A DNA stretch of 64,000 nt from Amanita rubescens (taxonomy: Eukaryota; Basidiomycota; Agaricomycetes; Agaricales; Amanitaceae), in the NCBI GenBank assembly GCA_015039365.1, contig WION01000222.1, forward strand, positions 1 through 64,000, written 5' to 3'. The translations under genes were made by a program, and so were the position numbers. Below, in pieces: positions 46,086 to 57,825 of this stretch. Every line of letters starts with the position of its first letter. Position 1 is the first letter of the stretch. The notes under the pieces were generated by a model. It ran no database searches and was not told the origin of the DNA. It worked only from the letters and a program-made list of their open reading frames with translations.

Positions 46086-48981
46086 TCAAGACGCCGCTTG
46101 CGTCGCTGATGTCAATATCGCGAGTATCTGCTCCATTGTCGGACGTTCAGAAAAGTTGGATTGCCAACAGCTTTGGATGAGATTCCAGGTGCCATCCTCC
46201 ATTCTTGGACTTGTTAATCGTTTTGGGCGTATCCCTTTCGTGACGAGTTGCATGACTTGAAGACCATTGCTTCCATGAAAAGGGATAGTATCAAAGAATG
46301 TCTGTTGTCGTCGCTTAATCTACCAAGCGAATCAAGGAAAATTGGGGACGTACTGCATAATAAAAACATCCAAAAGCATAAACGTCGGTTTCCTTTGTTT
46401 TACTTTTATCCGGTGTATGGTGATCTCCGTGGTGCCCGTCGCACTCGGGCAGAACGCACTTAGTGCACCTACAATACAGTTCCGGCGCAGCAAAATTTGG
46501 CGAGATTCCTGCATTGGCTTCAGATTGCTGTGTGAACCCAAAACCAGTGATTTGACAGTGGAATTCGGAATCGAGTAGGACCTTCCGCTTATAGATAATG
46601 GGATGAAATACTTGGAAAGTAGGTTATCGAGCTACTTACTCCGTTCAAGCGTCCGTGAACAATTCCTTCTGAATGAAGATAACAAAGGCCCTCGGTTACC
46701 TCCCGTATCTAAGAGATATTAGTGATTCCGTTCAACTGCTTGAACAAGTACCAGAATCTTACCAGCCTATGCATTGTAGCTACGACTGGTATCTGGTTTT
46801 TCGATCTCCATTGAGCCAACGTCCCGTTCACCATGAAAGGTGACACAAGAATTAAATGCGATTTTTCTTCCCATATGCCTAGTAGGGGGAGGACAAAACG
46901 ATGCGAGAGCGATCGCCATTCTACGGCGTCCCTATAGAAACCGTCTTGGAACGAATCCTATCCAAAGGAATAAGTGCTGGAAAAGTTGGAAGAGCAATTG
47001 ACGGACCTCCTTATGACGACCTTTGTACAGCACCTTCAGCGCAACACGCCGTCCATCGTGTACGCCATCAAAAATTTGTCCAGGTCCTCCCATGGTGATG
47101 GCATCTCGATCGGTCTTGATATCAACAATAAATAATGAACTTGGCATGACGTTTGTTACAGAGATTAATTTGAACATCAGCACCCTGGCCTTCTGATTTG
47201 CGTCGCGGGTACCCGAACCTCTCAAGCTACCGTTTCTGAGGAGCTGGAAAGAAGTGTTAAATACAAAGAAATTGGCTGAATCGATCTAACACATACGTGC
47301 AGGACAAATTCAAGAAGAAGCTCGACGTCTGAAGTAGTCCTCAATTCGGAGGCAACAGTATCGTATTCAGGTAAATCCAAGACTTGTAGCATAAGACGAA
47401 GGGTTTTCTCTCTGATCATAGAGCCGTTGAGTACCGGTTCCTTCAGCTGGTAGTCATTAGCGGTAATACATTGATGGTTGATGGCTCAGAAGCGCATACC
47501 TCAGTTATGAGATCGGCAAGTAACGACGGGGAGCGAGTCAAATGACTCGTCACGACCTGCTCCATTGTCGGACGTTGAGAAGGATCACTTGACCAACAAC
47601 GCTCGATGAGATTCCATATACCATCATCCATTCTTGGACTATCCAGACGGCTCGAGTGCACGCCGTTCGCGAGGAGCCACATAATTTGAAACGTTTTTTT
47701 CCCTTGAAAAGGCACGGTATCGAAAAATATCTGCCCCAGTCACCGCTACGTGAACCAAATAAGTAGAGCAACTCACTGCATAGTAAAGGCAACCAAAGGC
47801 ATAGACGTCTGCTTCCATTGTTTTCATCTTTGTCTGCTCTCCACATCCAGCACTACACGCTTCAAACAGCTCTGGGGCGGTATAATTAATCGAAGTTGTC
47901 ACGAAAGATCGCGATATGGCGGATTCAACATATTGGGTTAGTCCAAAATCAGCGATTTGGCAATGAAATTCAGAGTCCACAAGGACATTCCACTGTTAAA
48001 TGAAGATGGAATCCTAGAAAATACGGTATCAAAAAACTTACTCCGCTCAAATCGCCATGTACGGTTCCCTGCGAGTGAATATACTGAACGCCCTGTGCCA
48101 CCTCTAACATCTAACACATATTAGCATATCTATCCTGCCGTCCTGACGAGTAACGAAGTCTTACCATCCTATATATCTCGGTTATACCAGGCGACCGATT
48201 CTTCCTCCACTGAATTAGTGTCCCATTCGTCATAAATGGTGATACGAGAAAAAGTCGTGATTTTTCTTCATATATTCCCAGGAGAGGAAGGATGAATTGG
48301 TGAGAGAGAGACCCCCATGCAAGGGCTTCACGACAAAAATCTCCTCTGAGTGAATTCTTCACCATCAGATCAGCGTCAGAAAGGTATTGGTGGCAAACAC
48401 TGACTTCATTATGAGGAGCCTTGTAAAGCATTTTCAAGGCAACAAATCGGCCTTGGTGTTGGCCTTTAACAACACTTCCGAAGTCCGCCAGAGCGGTTTC
48501 ATTATGATCTGTATTGATATCATCGATAAATAGAGTTCTAGGTAAGATTCTTTTCTCGGACAGCTTGTTCATCATTTTCCTTGCTTTCCGAGTAGCATTT
48601 TGAACGTCACAGTGTTGTAGGCCACCATCGCGGAGCAGCTAAATTGAAAATGGTGTTTAGAAGAATGGATTAGTCGATTGAAACTACGCACACAGTGGAT
48701 GAAGTCAAGCAATAGCCCAAGGTCTGATTCAGACTCTAGCCCTGAAACAACAGTGAGATGATTTGGTGAATTCAACAGTTTGCCCATAAGATCGAGGGTA
48801 GTGTTGTTTACTACGTTTCGCATCGATGGCTAGAAGTGCTGAACAATTAACGGATGCTCTTTAATATCTCTGGAATTCGCACTTCAGTCCTGAGGATGGC
48901 CAGTAATGACGACAGAGTGGGTCCAGAATTGGCGGGGGATTCGGAGGATAAGGTCCCGGATGTCGACTGAGGTGGGGACAT
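46086..48981 (-). CDS. Kinase-pseudokinase protein (K6-K7)
   Basis: Minus-strand gene. It starts MSPPQSTSGTLSS at 48981 and splices at LLAILRTE to MRNVVNNTTLDLMGK. K6 then has VALKML, VHGDLSG, IADFGLTQ and YTAPELF, all catalytic residues present. After LLADLITE an in-phase intron leads to a second linker (MIREKTLRLML) and K7, where the catalytic loop reads VHGRLNG and the DFG site reads TGFGF, so K7 is a pseudokinase. It ends ILAILTSATQAAS with the stop at 46086-46088. The order active-then-inactive matches K2-K3. No MGC start is present, and the N-terminus is short and Ser/Pro-rich. Confidence 0.65.
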
Positions 48982-49376
48982 GGTCGTAGGATGGAGAACG
49001 TTTAGCGCTCAAGCAAGATCTTGCATTGATGATGAGTAATCGCATCGATTCTGGATGGTACGCATTGTAGCATTTGCGCCGGTGATACGACTAGAGGCGG
49101 AATGGCACGTGACCGCGCGTCGGGCCACTCGCATTCCCCCGGCGGAGCTCGCTAAAGTAAAGGATAAAAGGCCAAGAGAAGTGGAAGGAAAAATATGTCC
49201 ACTGGATTCCCGCCCTACACCTTGAAGGGGGGAGCGGCGAATGCTAAACCAGCCTTTGGGGTAACCCCGCATGATGAGGTGTTTGATAAGAGTCTGCGAG
49301 GCTCAATACACGATAATGCAATTCAACATATATTCAGTACAAGGGTCGTAATACAGTAAACTAGTCCATGGCGCTA
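48982..49376. other. Intergenic space, contains module 3' flank
   Basis: 49271-49360 carries CATGATGAGGTGTTTGATAAGAGTCTGCGAGGCTCAATACACG, the same 3' flank block found after A3 (58748 onward) and, inverted, at 34600-34680. The match to the proline dehydrogenase flank stops at about 49270, which marks a duplication breakpoint. Confidence 0.65.
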
Positions 49377-51916
49377 TTACGGCCGCCCCGTGACCGTGTC
49401 GATGTATTTTTGAACATTAGTCCTGACCACTTCCCATTGGTTTATAACTTGTGGTTTGACGGCCTCGAAAAGAGTTGGACCAGTTGGACCGTTCATGACA
49501 ATGTAAAACGCGTCCAGTACCGATAGGGCGGTGGCAATGTCCGACCAGATTTGAGACACTTTAGAAAGGTCCTGAGAAATTTCTTCCATGGGATTCAAAA
49601 GACTGTAATCGAACATGTCAGCATAATGCCGATACCCCGTAGGCATTAAGTGCTTACGCCTCAAGCGTGGTGGTTTTGGTATCCTCAGCGTTCCGGATGG
49701 CTGCCTTCAGTTCATTGATTGCTTCAGTAATCTAAGAGAGATGTAAGCATTGACAATCCGATGTATTTGGTCTAGTCTAACCTTCTTAGCATCGATAGCC
49801 TGCTGCACGGAGATCCCACCAAGAACACCTGCGAGTATTGGTTAGTTATTAGCTCGAGTCTGATAGTTTCGCTAGATGTGTACCTGCGATGCCTAGGGCC
49901 GCCAGCATGCCGCCGAAGGGAAGGAAGACAGCTGCAGTGAAGGCAAGGAAGGCACCGAAGAAACCAAGGGATTTATTCACGGTCATTTTCTTTTGCTCTT
50001 CGGTAAGATCGTCAATGCTCTGCTGCCACTTATCAATGTTTTCATCACACTCGTTAATCTTCATCTTCACGAGGTTGATTGCATTGTCCCAGTCGTTCTT
50101 CACTTGGGTGCTATTACGTAGATTATAGGTGAGAAAATCTCCGACCATAACGCGAGGTTACTCACGATCGCTCGGAGAGCCCAGTAGCGGCCTCGAGGTA
50201 TCCTGACACTATGGGAGTGTTAGTATCGAGGTAGACGGACAGCTGAATATCTCCAGCCGCAACGTTGGCTTGGTCGTCGCGCTTCACGAACGGCAAAAGG
50301 GTCTGCTGAACTATGGCGTATGATGCGAGATTTCGCGCGACTGGTAACGTATCTATTTGCAGCTGGAGGTACTTCTCACGATAGTAGTTCATAACAAAGT
50401 AGAAATTCGAGTCAGAACCATCGATCGGACTTGTACACGAGATCTGGTCAAGGTATGGCATCTGAAGGAGATTCTAGAAGAGATAATGAAATAAGGATAT
50501 GTTCTATGATCGTGAATATTCAATGCTCACGTTGAACCGGTCAATGATTTTTCCAGTGCTGTCAGCCAACTCCTCAAGCTTCTCCCGAGTATCTGAAGGC
50601 GGGCTGTAAAACCAGGATTCAGCGCTGAAAAGTAAATGATAAAAGCAGTTGAAATACCCGATCACTGCCATGACAATTTTTTCATCGTTGTTTCTGTTAA
50701 GTACTGAGATAATGACAAATACAGACACCCAACAGTACTCACTGGGCAACAGACCTCAATTTTGTATCCGTAGAGGAGACCACAGCACTGCTGCCAAGAG
50801 CAGCAACCATTTTGTAGAGACGAATCTCATGTTTAGTGATGGGAACTTTCGGGTTTGCGTTGAATTGGGCAGATCTAATCGCGTGCATTGATCGAGCGCT
50901 GCCTGTCTGTGTAAGAGCGTCGGCATATTCTTTGGCATCAGCGGCCACTTTCGCCCAAGCGCTCTTGATTTCTTCAGATGTGACGGGAGGAACTGTGTCC
51001 GTCACTTCCTTAACAGTCTCCTGGCGGTCAGCAACGTCATCCCAAGCGTTAAGCAGACGTTGGGAATTCGTGATGACGACTGTAAGGCCTTTGCTAAGAG
51101 CAATGAATTTAGTCTTGAGCGAGCTGAGCTGATCGCGGAGGGCTCGGAGGCCGCTCAAGATCTGTTGTAGACGGAGACGATCTTCGAACAAGCTCTCAAA
51201 GGATCCGAATATGCTGCTGATTGCGACGCCGAGAAGGGCTGCGATTTGGACATCAGATTCTTCTGCAGTCGAGGCAAGATTGTAAAGGGTCTGTCGTTTA
51301 CGAGATAAACAAATTGCCGATTATGACTTCGGTGGGCTCACCTTGAGCACTTCCCATAAAGTAACAATAATGTTCTTCTGAGCAAGAGCTTCACTTTGTT
51401 CCTCGATTTGCGAGTCCAGATCTCGAAGTTTTACCTCAAGATCTGCGATGCGTTCATTGATATCTTCGACGTATTCAGAAAACTATGCGATAACTCTTCA
51501 GCGAAGGAAAGTGTGATTAGAATAGTACCAACCTGAGAGAAAAATTGTTGATTGGACTCGGAATCCGCCCTAGCCTGGTCCGCGTAGCCCTTTGCAACAG
51601 GTTGCATTGTCAATACAAAAAGATCGACTGAGAGTATGTTTAAGACGGTGCTGAGCGCTGCGTCATAACCGATAACCTTGCGCGCAAGTTCGACATTGAT
51701 GTTGGTTAAGTCCGAGAGTCGGCTGTTACCGCGAGAAACTAGAGCGAATAAGTTAGTGGTCTTATCCGCATCATCGCCAAGGGATATGGTGTCGAGGTTG
51801 GGGAAAACTAGCAGCTCGTGAAGTGCCTTGCGAGCAGCCAGGTAGTCCGGAGTAAAACTGCTCAAAGAGCCGAGCAGGGTACCAGGACCAAGAGCATCGA
51901 GGAGAGGAGACGACAT
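49377..51916 (-). CDS. A2: second copy of the alpha-pore-forming-toxin-like gene
   Basis: Same exon layout and two-unit anatomy as A1, from ATG at 51916 to a stop at 49377. Hydrophobic hairpin-like segment 2 reads GFFGAFLAFTAAVFLPFGG. It differs from A1 at scattered residues throughout, so it is a divergent paralogue and not an assembly duplicate. Its upstream region still has the shared promoter blocks up to about 53045, but no B gene follows. Confidence 0.6.
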
Positions 51917-52399
51917 ATTTCGCGAGATGTGTTGTGGGACGCAACTAGAGCAGAATCCCGTTTAAATCATATTGCGATGTGCTTGTCGTATTTTCAATCC
52001 GAGATTCTCACATCTCGGTCTCACGAAATCCATCCCCACATAGGGAAAAGCACGGATGGGGCCTTCCAAAGCGAAGAATTTGATCGGGTTTCAGCGGCCT
52101 TCTATTTCAGATCGCGACTTCCTTCGAAAATATCAAGGCAAAATTAAAATACAGGCAGGGACTATATGGAGTCTGCTACTTACAAGGAAGCCTCACGGCA
52201 TGGTTGAGTTAATGGCGGCCAAGGCCGCTGTTGATCTCGTCGTGCTAAACACATCTCGGAATATTCAACAGACAGGATCACCCAGTCTGTCAGGGATATG
52301 AGATGTCGGAGTTGCAGATCAGGTGTCAAATGGGAGTTTGTGGATCTGATATCAGATAAGTTCAGAAAACTGCTCGCAAGGTGAAGAGACGCACAATAA

Positions 52400-52830
52400 G
52401 AGTATAGGATGAGAACGCATGGATAGAGTACGCTCATACAACGGTCGGCCGAAGGCCAGATGTGGAAAGAAACAACGGGTCATGTTCCAGGGTCTGGTTA
52501 ACGTCACTCTGGGAAGGTGGTAGGGACGAGAACGCATAGAGCGGGCCAAACGCGGAAAGCGACAACGGCCGATGTTCCAGGGTTTGATTGACGTTAATTG
52601 GGAAGGTGCTCAGGATGAGAACAGGTTTGGTTAAATAGCGTTCATCTGAAAAGGTGCTTGGAATGAGAACGCATAGATGGAACAGGCCAGATGTGGAAAA
52701 CAACAACGGCAGACGTTCCATCTAATCTTGGAAGGTGTTCGGGATGAGAACGCCAGGCCAGATAACAACGGCAGACGTTCTAGAGTTTGGCTAACATTAC
52801 TCTGGGAAGATGCTCACCCGCAGAGAATCG
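52400..52830. repeat. Minisatellite in the A2 upstream region, about 4 units
   Basis: Degenerate copies of a unit of about 90 bp containing GAAAGCAACAACGGCAGACGTTCC and GAGAACGCATAGA at about 52457, 52556, 52698 and 52765. Confidence 0.75.
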
Positions 52831-53185
52831 GAATCCGGATTGCAGAGGTCTGTTGAGCAGGTAGCTCAAACAATTCTTGACATGGTGAACGGTAGGATAA
52901 CCGATGCGCTGACCGTTGGAGATTGTGAAGGAGTAGAGGCAAATGAAAAGCGCAGCAGAGAGCCTAACGAACTTCGAGGTGCCAGCAGTGTTTTATTTTT
53001 AGAGCGTCTGATCGGCCACTTCTCGCTAAATTTAACTTTCACGCGTCCACCGTGGAGTCCAACGTAAGTAAGGATCCGTCGCCGTTATCGCCATCATCGC
53101 CACCAGCAGCAGCATTCCCAAACGTCGCGGAACCCGCACTCAAACCGGGACTCACCCTCCCAAGAAAAAACCAGATCCTGCGCCG

Positions 53186-53570
53186 TCATCCAGGAACCTT
53201 ACTGCTTCTCCGCTGGAGCTCCTCCAAACTCGCTGGCATCTCCTGCCGACTCATCGCTTTGACCATCCCCGAATAAATGTACCCAGACGAAACCACGCCC
53301 GACCTGGCGGCGCCGTTGGCTTTGGTATTTTGGGTAGCACCCGCACCCGAACCAGCGCCCGTGAACGCAGCCCCGATCATAAGACCATTGTACAAACCCG
53401 CGTTCGCCGCAGCCTGCCAAATCATCGACGAACGGCGCGTCGACAAGCTGGTGACCGGTGGTCATCGATCACCCATACTCGCAGACGGAGGAATGCAGAA
53501 TCGGCCACTTCCATCGCTTATGTTTTTTCTCGGATGTTGGCATCGTCGTAGTGCTTGTTCTGCAATAATT
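53186..53570 (-). pseudogene. Unknown protein fragment, left arm of inverted duplication
   Basis: Minus-strand frame with IWQAAANAGLYNGLMIGAAF, GAGSGAGATQNTKANGAARS and VVSSGYIYSGMVKA. The Gly/Ala-rich, hydrophobic composition suggests a small membrane protein, but no family is recognised. It is related to 53963-54430 in inverted orientation. Confidence 0.45.
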
Positions 53571-53962
53571 GGTATCATTTATTAAGACACTTGGTGTTGG
53601 TGAGAGCGTGCGTGCTACGTCATCCTGTGGAACATTGGTATGCGAAGACTGCGCAGTACGTCGTTACATTATCAGAAGAAGAACTGTTCAAGTTCTATGC
53701 ACAAACGGAAACGTTAAATACAACGTAGTAATGATACAAGTATTCAGTATGTATATGTGGTTAATGGTGGAGATGCTCCCGCGCAGCATTATCTAAGGAT
53801 TCTGAGGCCTGAATTCAATGAAAGGATCTTGCTGGACCGACTACATCAAAGTCTCATCTTTGTTCGCGCCGTGTTGTTGGAGGTTGTTGGTGTTTGATTG
53901 CTGTTATTTAAACCTTGCTGACGATGACGTAGCACGCTTGCCATAAACGGTTTTTTCGTTTA

Positions 53963-54556
53963 TTGCAGAACGAGTACTACGACGATCTCAACGTCCGAGA
54001 AGCGATGGAAGGCGACCGATTCTGCATTCCTCCGTCTGCGAGTATGGGACTCAAACATCCTTCTTATCAACCCCAACCCCAACCACAATGCCAGCGACGG
54101 GTGAGGAGACCAAGAAGGGAAGCTGGTTTGTCGACGCGCATGGTTTGGCAGGCTGCGGCGAACGCGGGGTTGTACAATGGTCTTACGATCGCGATCACGG
54201 GCGCAGGTTCGGGTGCGGGTGCTACCCAAGACAGCCAATGGCGCCACGCGGTGGGTGTCCTCTGGCTACATTTCTTCGGGGATGGTCAAAGCGAAGACAC
54301 TTGGCGTGTTGGTGATAGCGTGCTACGTCATCGTCAGCAAGGTTACAATAACAACAAACACCAACAATACGGCAATCAGTTCAACGGGAACGAAGGCGCT
54401 CCAGGATATGCAGGAGGATCAAACAACGAAGGCATGACCGAATTGTCGAAGGAGTGGGTGATATCCACCATACCGAAGATGCGTCAGGATTGGGTGACCA
54501 TCCTGTTTTCAAGAGAGAACCTAAAGAGCAGTTGTCGCGCGGGGCACGTTAGGTAG
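53963..54556 (+). pseudogene. Unknown protein fragment, right arm of inverted duplication
   Basis: The plus-strand frame reads MVWQAAANAGLYNGLTIAIT and GAGSGAGATQ, like the left arm. It then falls out of the common frame, because VSSGYISSGMVKA continues in a different frame than the first part. This arm therefore carries a frameshift relative to the left arm. Confidence 0.45.
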
Positions 54557-54720
54557 GAGACGTGGCGACACCGAGGAGAGCGAGTAGTAAACGCAAGGTG
54601 ACGTGGTAGGGTACATTCTGCGGGTGGTACAGTTGAGTATGTAAACATTCGATGCGAATCCGGTTCGCTTTCAAACCCAGCTCGAACCTTCGACCACTCC
54701 AGTATTGCACCACATTAAGC

Positions 54721-55347
54721 ATGGCCACTGAATCTAGAACTGATGTAAGTTTTACATCCCTCTGCGAGTCTCTCATCACGCGATCCATCTGAACCTATGT
54801 TAAGGTCACCTTCTATGCCTTTGGTGAACGTCTTGACACTCTAGGCGGCAAAGTCGAGGCTCAAATTCTCGCCAGGGTCCAAGGGGAAATCCCAAACCTA
54901 GTACCAACCACGTATGAAGTATCAAAAGCATACCTGGACAATGAGATCCTGAAGCCAGAAGGCCAGCGGGACCTGACTCGTGAGATGTGCATGATCATGG
55001 CATTGAACCTTCCCAAGGGACGCAAGACATTATTTAAAGCTGCTTCTGCAGAGTTGTTAATTCCCCTTGCTGAAGGTGATATCATCTCTCAAGTGGCCTA
55101 TGTATATTTAAACTAACGACCCACAGGTTGCATACTAGTTTACCCGACCATTGATCTTCCTCCCACCTCGTTTGGCACCCACGATAACCCGTATAGCAAC
55201 ATGCTAGTGGATGCAATGACATCCAATCCTGTAACAGCCGACATCCTCATGGCTTATTTTACAAGGATTGGGGACAAAATGGGATTCAAGACTGGAGACC
55301 CTGATAACTCCTTTCAGATCAAGTTGAACTCTACACCTTTCCGGTAG
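54721..55347 (+). CDS. Hypothetical protein, three exons
   Basis: ATG at 54721. Introns GTAAGTTTT to GTTAAG (54745-54805) and GTGATATC to CCCACAG (about 55076-55127) give one frame to the stop at 55345-55347, about 170 residues. It contains VTFYAFGERLDTLGGK, EGQRDLTREMCMIMALNLPKG, GCILVYPTIDLPPTSFGTHD and ILMAYFTRIGDKMGFKTGD. No signal peptide or membrane segment is seen, and I do not recognise a family. Codon use and splice sites look like those of a real fungal gene. Confidence 0.55.
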
Positions 55348-55681
55348 ATAGTCGCGTGGTTATACTTATAGTAGTGTTAGGGGACCACTCTTCAAAACTT
55401 TGGCTTCGTGATGACGTGAGCTACTTATCTTGTTGCACATATACCACTAGTAGCGTATATAATGTCAATGTCAATATTGTTATTATATGAATGCCTCTAC
55501 ACCATCCTCGACTCGGAGTCCGTCCAGGATGCCTAGTCGATTTTGAAAATGTTCGTGCCAAAGTTTCACGCCTCCTGGTAATTTCCTTCATGAGCGGAGT
55601 GCTGTGGCAGTGCCTAGTTTCCATGTCATACTAGCCGGCCGCCCACTGCAAAGGCTTGTATAACTTTTTAAACTTGAGATT

Positions 55682-56990
55682 ATGTCTCTATCATATAGTA
55701 GTGGTGGCCTCGACGGTATTGAGATTACGGTGAAAATTCACCAACTCCCTTTTTTGCAGCGCGTATTCGGCTCTGACGTCAACCCTTCTGTAACCCCTAG
55801 TAGTATTCACGGCCACAAACACAACCTTCCACTATCCGTCATGGAGATGGTTATCGTCCGCGATTTCGATGGTAACACCTTATTTAGTACGTTTTAAAAT
55901 CCAATAGTATCTGATAAGGCCTTCTGACCTCCTCTAGAATTCTGGCAATATGGCCTCATTGACTGGGAACTCCTTTATGAATGCCTTCGAAAGATCATTT
56001 TATCCGACAGAGACTGGGAGGTTTTCGAATACGATGAATACGAGCCTACTCGGCGAGGGGCTCATTGTCTCCCGAGCCGTGAAATTCCTCTTCCCGGAAC
56101 ATACATACTTCTTCAACCGGGCATGTATTGTCTCTCTATCTTCATGACATGCTTCTTCACGTGGTTTATTGTAGATGGTTCTCCGATCCATATAGACTTG
56201 ACACCTAATTCGACTCGCGTCCGCCATCCAGTTCCTTTACGCGAAGATTCGGATGTATGCTGCACACCGTATAGGGGCGCATATAACTAAATTTCTGATT
56301 GGTTTCTGCAGATATCGACCTTCCAACAACATGTACGTGACCGCGATACTTGCTGCCTCATATGCGGCCTTGAGGTTGAAGAACGTCTATTTGTTCGTTT
56401 TCGGGAAACCCACATTTTCCCTCCTGCACATGAATCCGAGGCATGTTGCATTATATTGCCTCCTTCTTTTAAGCTAAGACATGTCATGCAGTGGATTGAT
56501 AAAGGCTTTCCGAATCTTATAACGGATACTGCACCCCTTTCCGAACTTGGTGGAGCGAGCAAGATAGACTCAGTTCAGAATGGGATCTTACTTCGCTCTG
56601 ATTTGCATAATGCTTGGAGCGATTATCTCATTGCGGTCCTTCCTGATGTTTGCATCTTCCATTCATCTATGGCATCGTTTCTCATTACATTCTGACTAGC
56701 GTGGGCACGTGGTCGTCCCAGTTGTAGGCGGCTACGACGATGTCGCTGGAAAGACCCTCAAACTCGATCATATTACTGACCCCAATTTGCGGCCCCTTGA
56801 CGAGCTTTTCCGTGATCATTTTCTTCAATGTGTGTTGAGACGTATGAAGGGTGAAGGCGAGCCTTCATGGGACTACGAAGAGGCATTCGATGATGATGTG
56901 GATCTGTCAAAAGACATTTGGAGCGGAAAACAGGGTAGTAAAGAACTTGAGCTATCTTGCAGATTGCATGGTCTTCAGGTCGGGAGCTGA
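55682..56990 (+). CDS. HNH_2-type nuclease domain protein
   Basis: Start MSLSYSSGGLDG at 55682. Exons encode an N-terminal part (MEMVIVRDFDGNTLFS; FWQYGLIDWELLYECLR), then RDRDTCCLICG and FRETHIFPPAHESE, splicing to WIDKGFPNLI, and SKIDSVQNGILLRSDLHNAWSDY. This is the PF13391-type HNH_2 arrangement with His in THIFP and Asn-His in NGILL...DLHNAW. The C-terminus is acidic (DDDVDLSKDIW) and stops at 56990. Two introns begin with GC (GCATGTATTG at about 56119 and GCATGTTGC at about 56440). Such proteins are expanded in Agaricomycetes; their physiological role is unknown. Confidence 0.75.
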
Positions 56991-57149
56991 GTATGATATG
57001 AATTAGTACAAGCGGTTATTGATGATTAGTTATTGTACGTCCAAAGTTATTTTCCTGATTACTGTCCGAAGCTTTACGCTAGTCAAGCAACGTCAAGCGC
57101 TCACTTGCTCCATCCCCACTCAAGCCATTTATATTCTACAGTTCTTCTT

Positions 57150-57491
57150 TCTTGTCTCTCAGGCTGGCGAGGTTATTATTTAGTAACCTGGGCTGTACTC
57201 AACACTTCGGAACACCCTACCACGTCGCTCTACCACTCCCTTTTCTGCTGCCCTGAGGCAACTGTATGCATCCAACCAACTCAACGTTGCCTCGCGCGCG
57301 TACCTGCGTACCTGCGTCTCTCAGCCCTGACCCCTTTTTACCGTTCACACCCCGACTGCGCTGCTCTTGAAACCACCCATCGTGTCTTTGTCACCTGCCC
57401 CGCTTTCGCTGACTTACGTGTTGAGTACGCGCAAAACCTGGTTGGTCAAATGACCAAGCTCGCTGATGATCACAATCTCCTTCCCTGTTAA
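57150..57491 (+). pseudogene. Non-LTR retroelement C-terminal scrap
   Basis: The open frame ends in SALTPFYRSHPDCAALETTH followed by RVFVTCPAFADLRVEY. This resembles the CCHC-like zinc-binding end found after the RNase H of fungal non-LTR retroelements (C...E-T-x-H...C-P-x-F...R). No reverse transcriptase core precedes it. Confidence 0.45.
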
Positions 57492-57825
57492 CAAATTGTA
57501 ATCTATCTGAACAAGCTCTTGTCTTGTCTCAATTTACCATCGAGCTTTTAAACCTGCCGACAGGGCCTATGGGCATCGCGCTGTGCTCGCTAGGGAGTCG
57601 GACTGCGATGGAACGGAGTGATGGTGGAGACATGACTAGAGGCTGGCGACGATTTTGAAGAGGTCCATTCAACGTTAAACTTCGGGTTAACGTTGGCAAG
57701 CAGGTGGCTGTGGATTTCCTCTAATGATGATCATGATACATTCACACGATCAGGCCTACGTCCGCAACGCCCGATAATCGACGGAACAGCTGCGACGGTG
57801 ATCAAATACCGTCGCCCCCTGAGCA
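57492..57825. other. Intergenic, no gene seen
   Basis: No conserved block recognised between the retroelement scrap and the proline dehydrogenase pieces. Confidence 0.5.
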
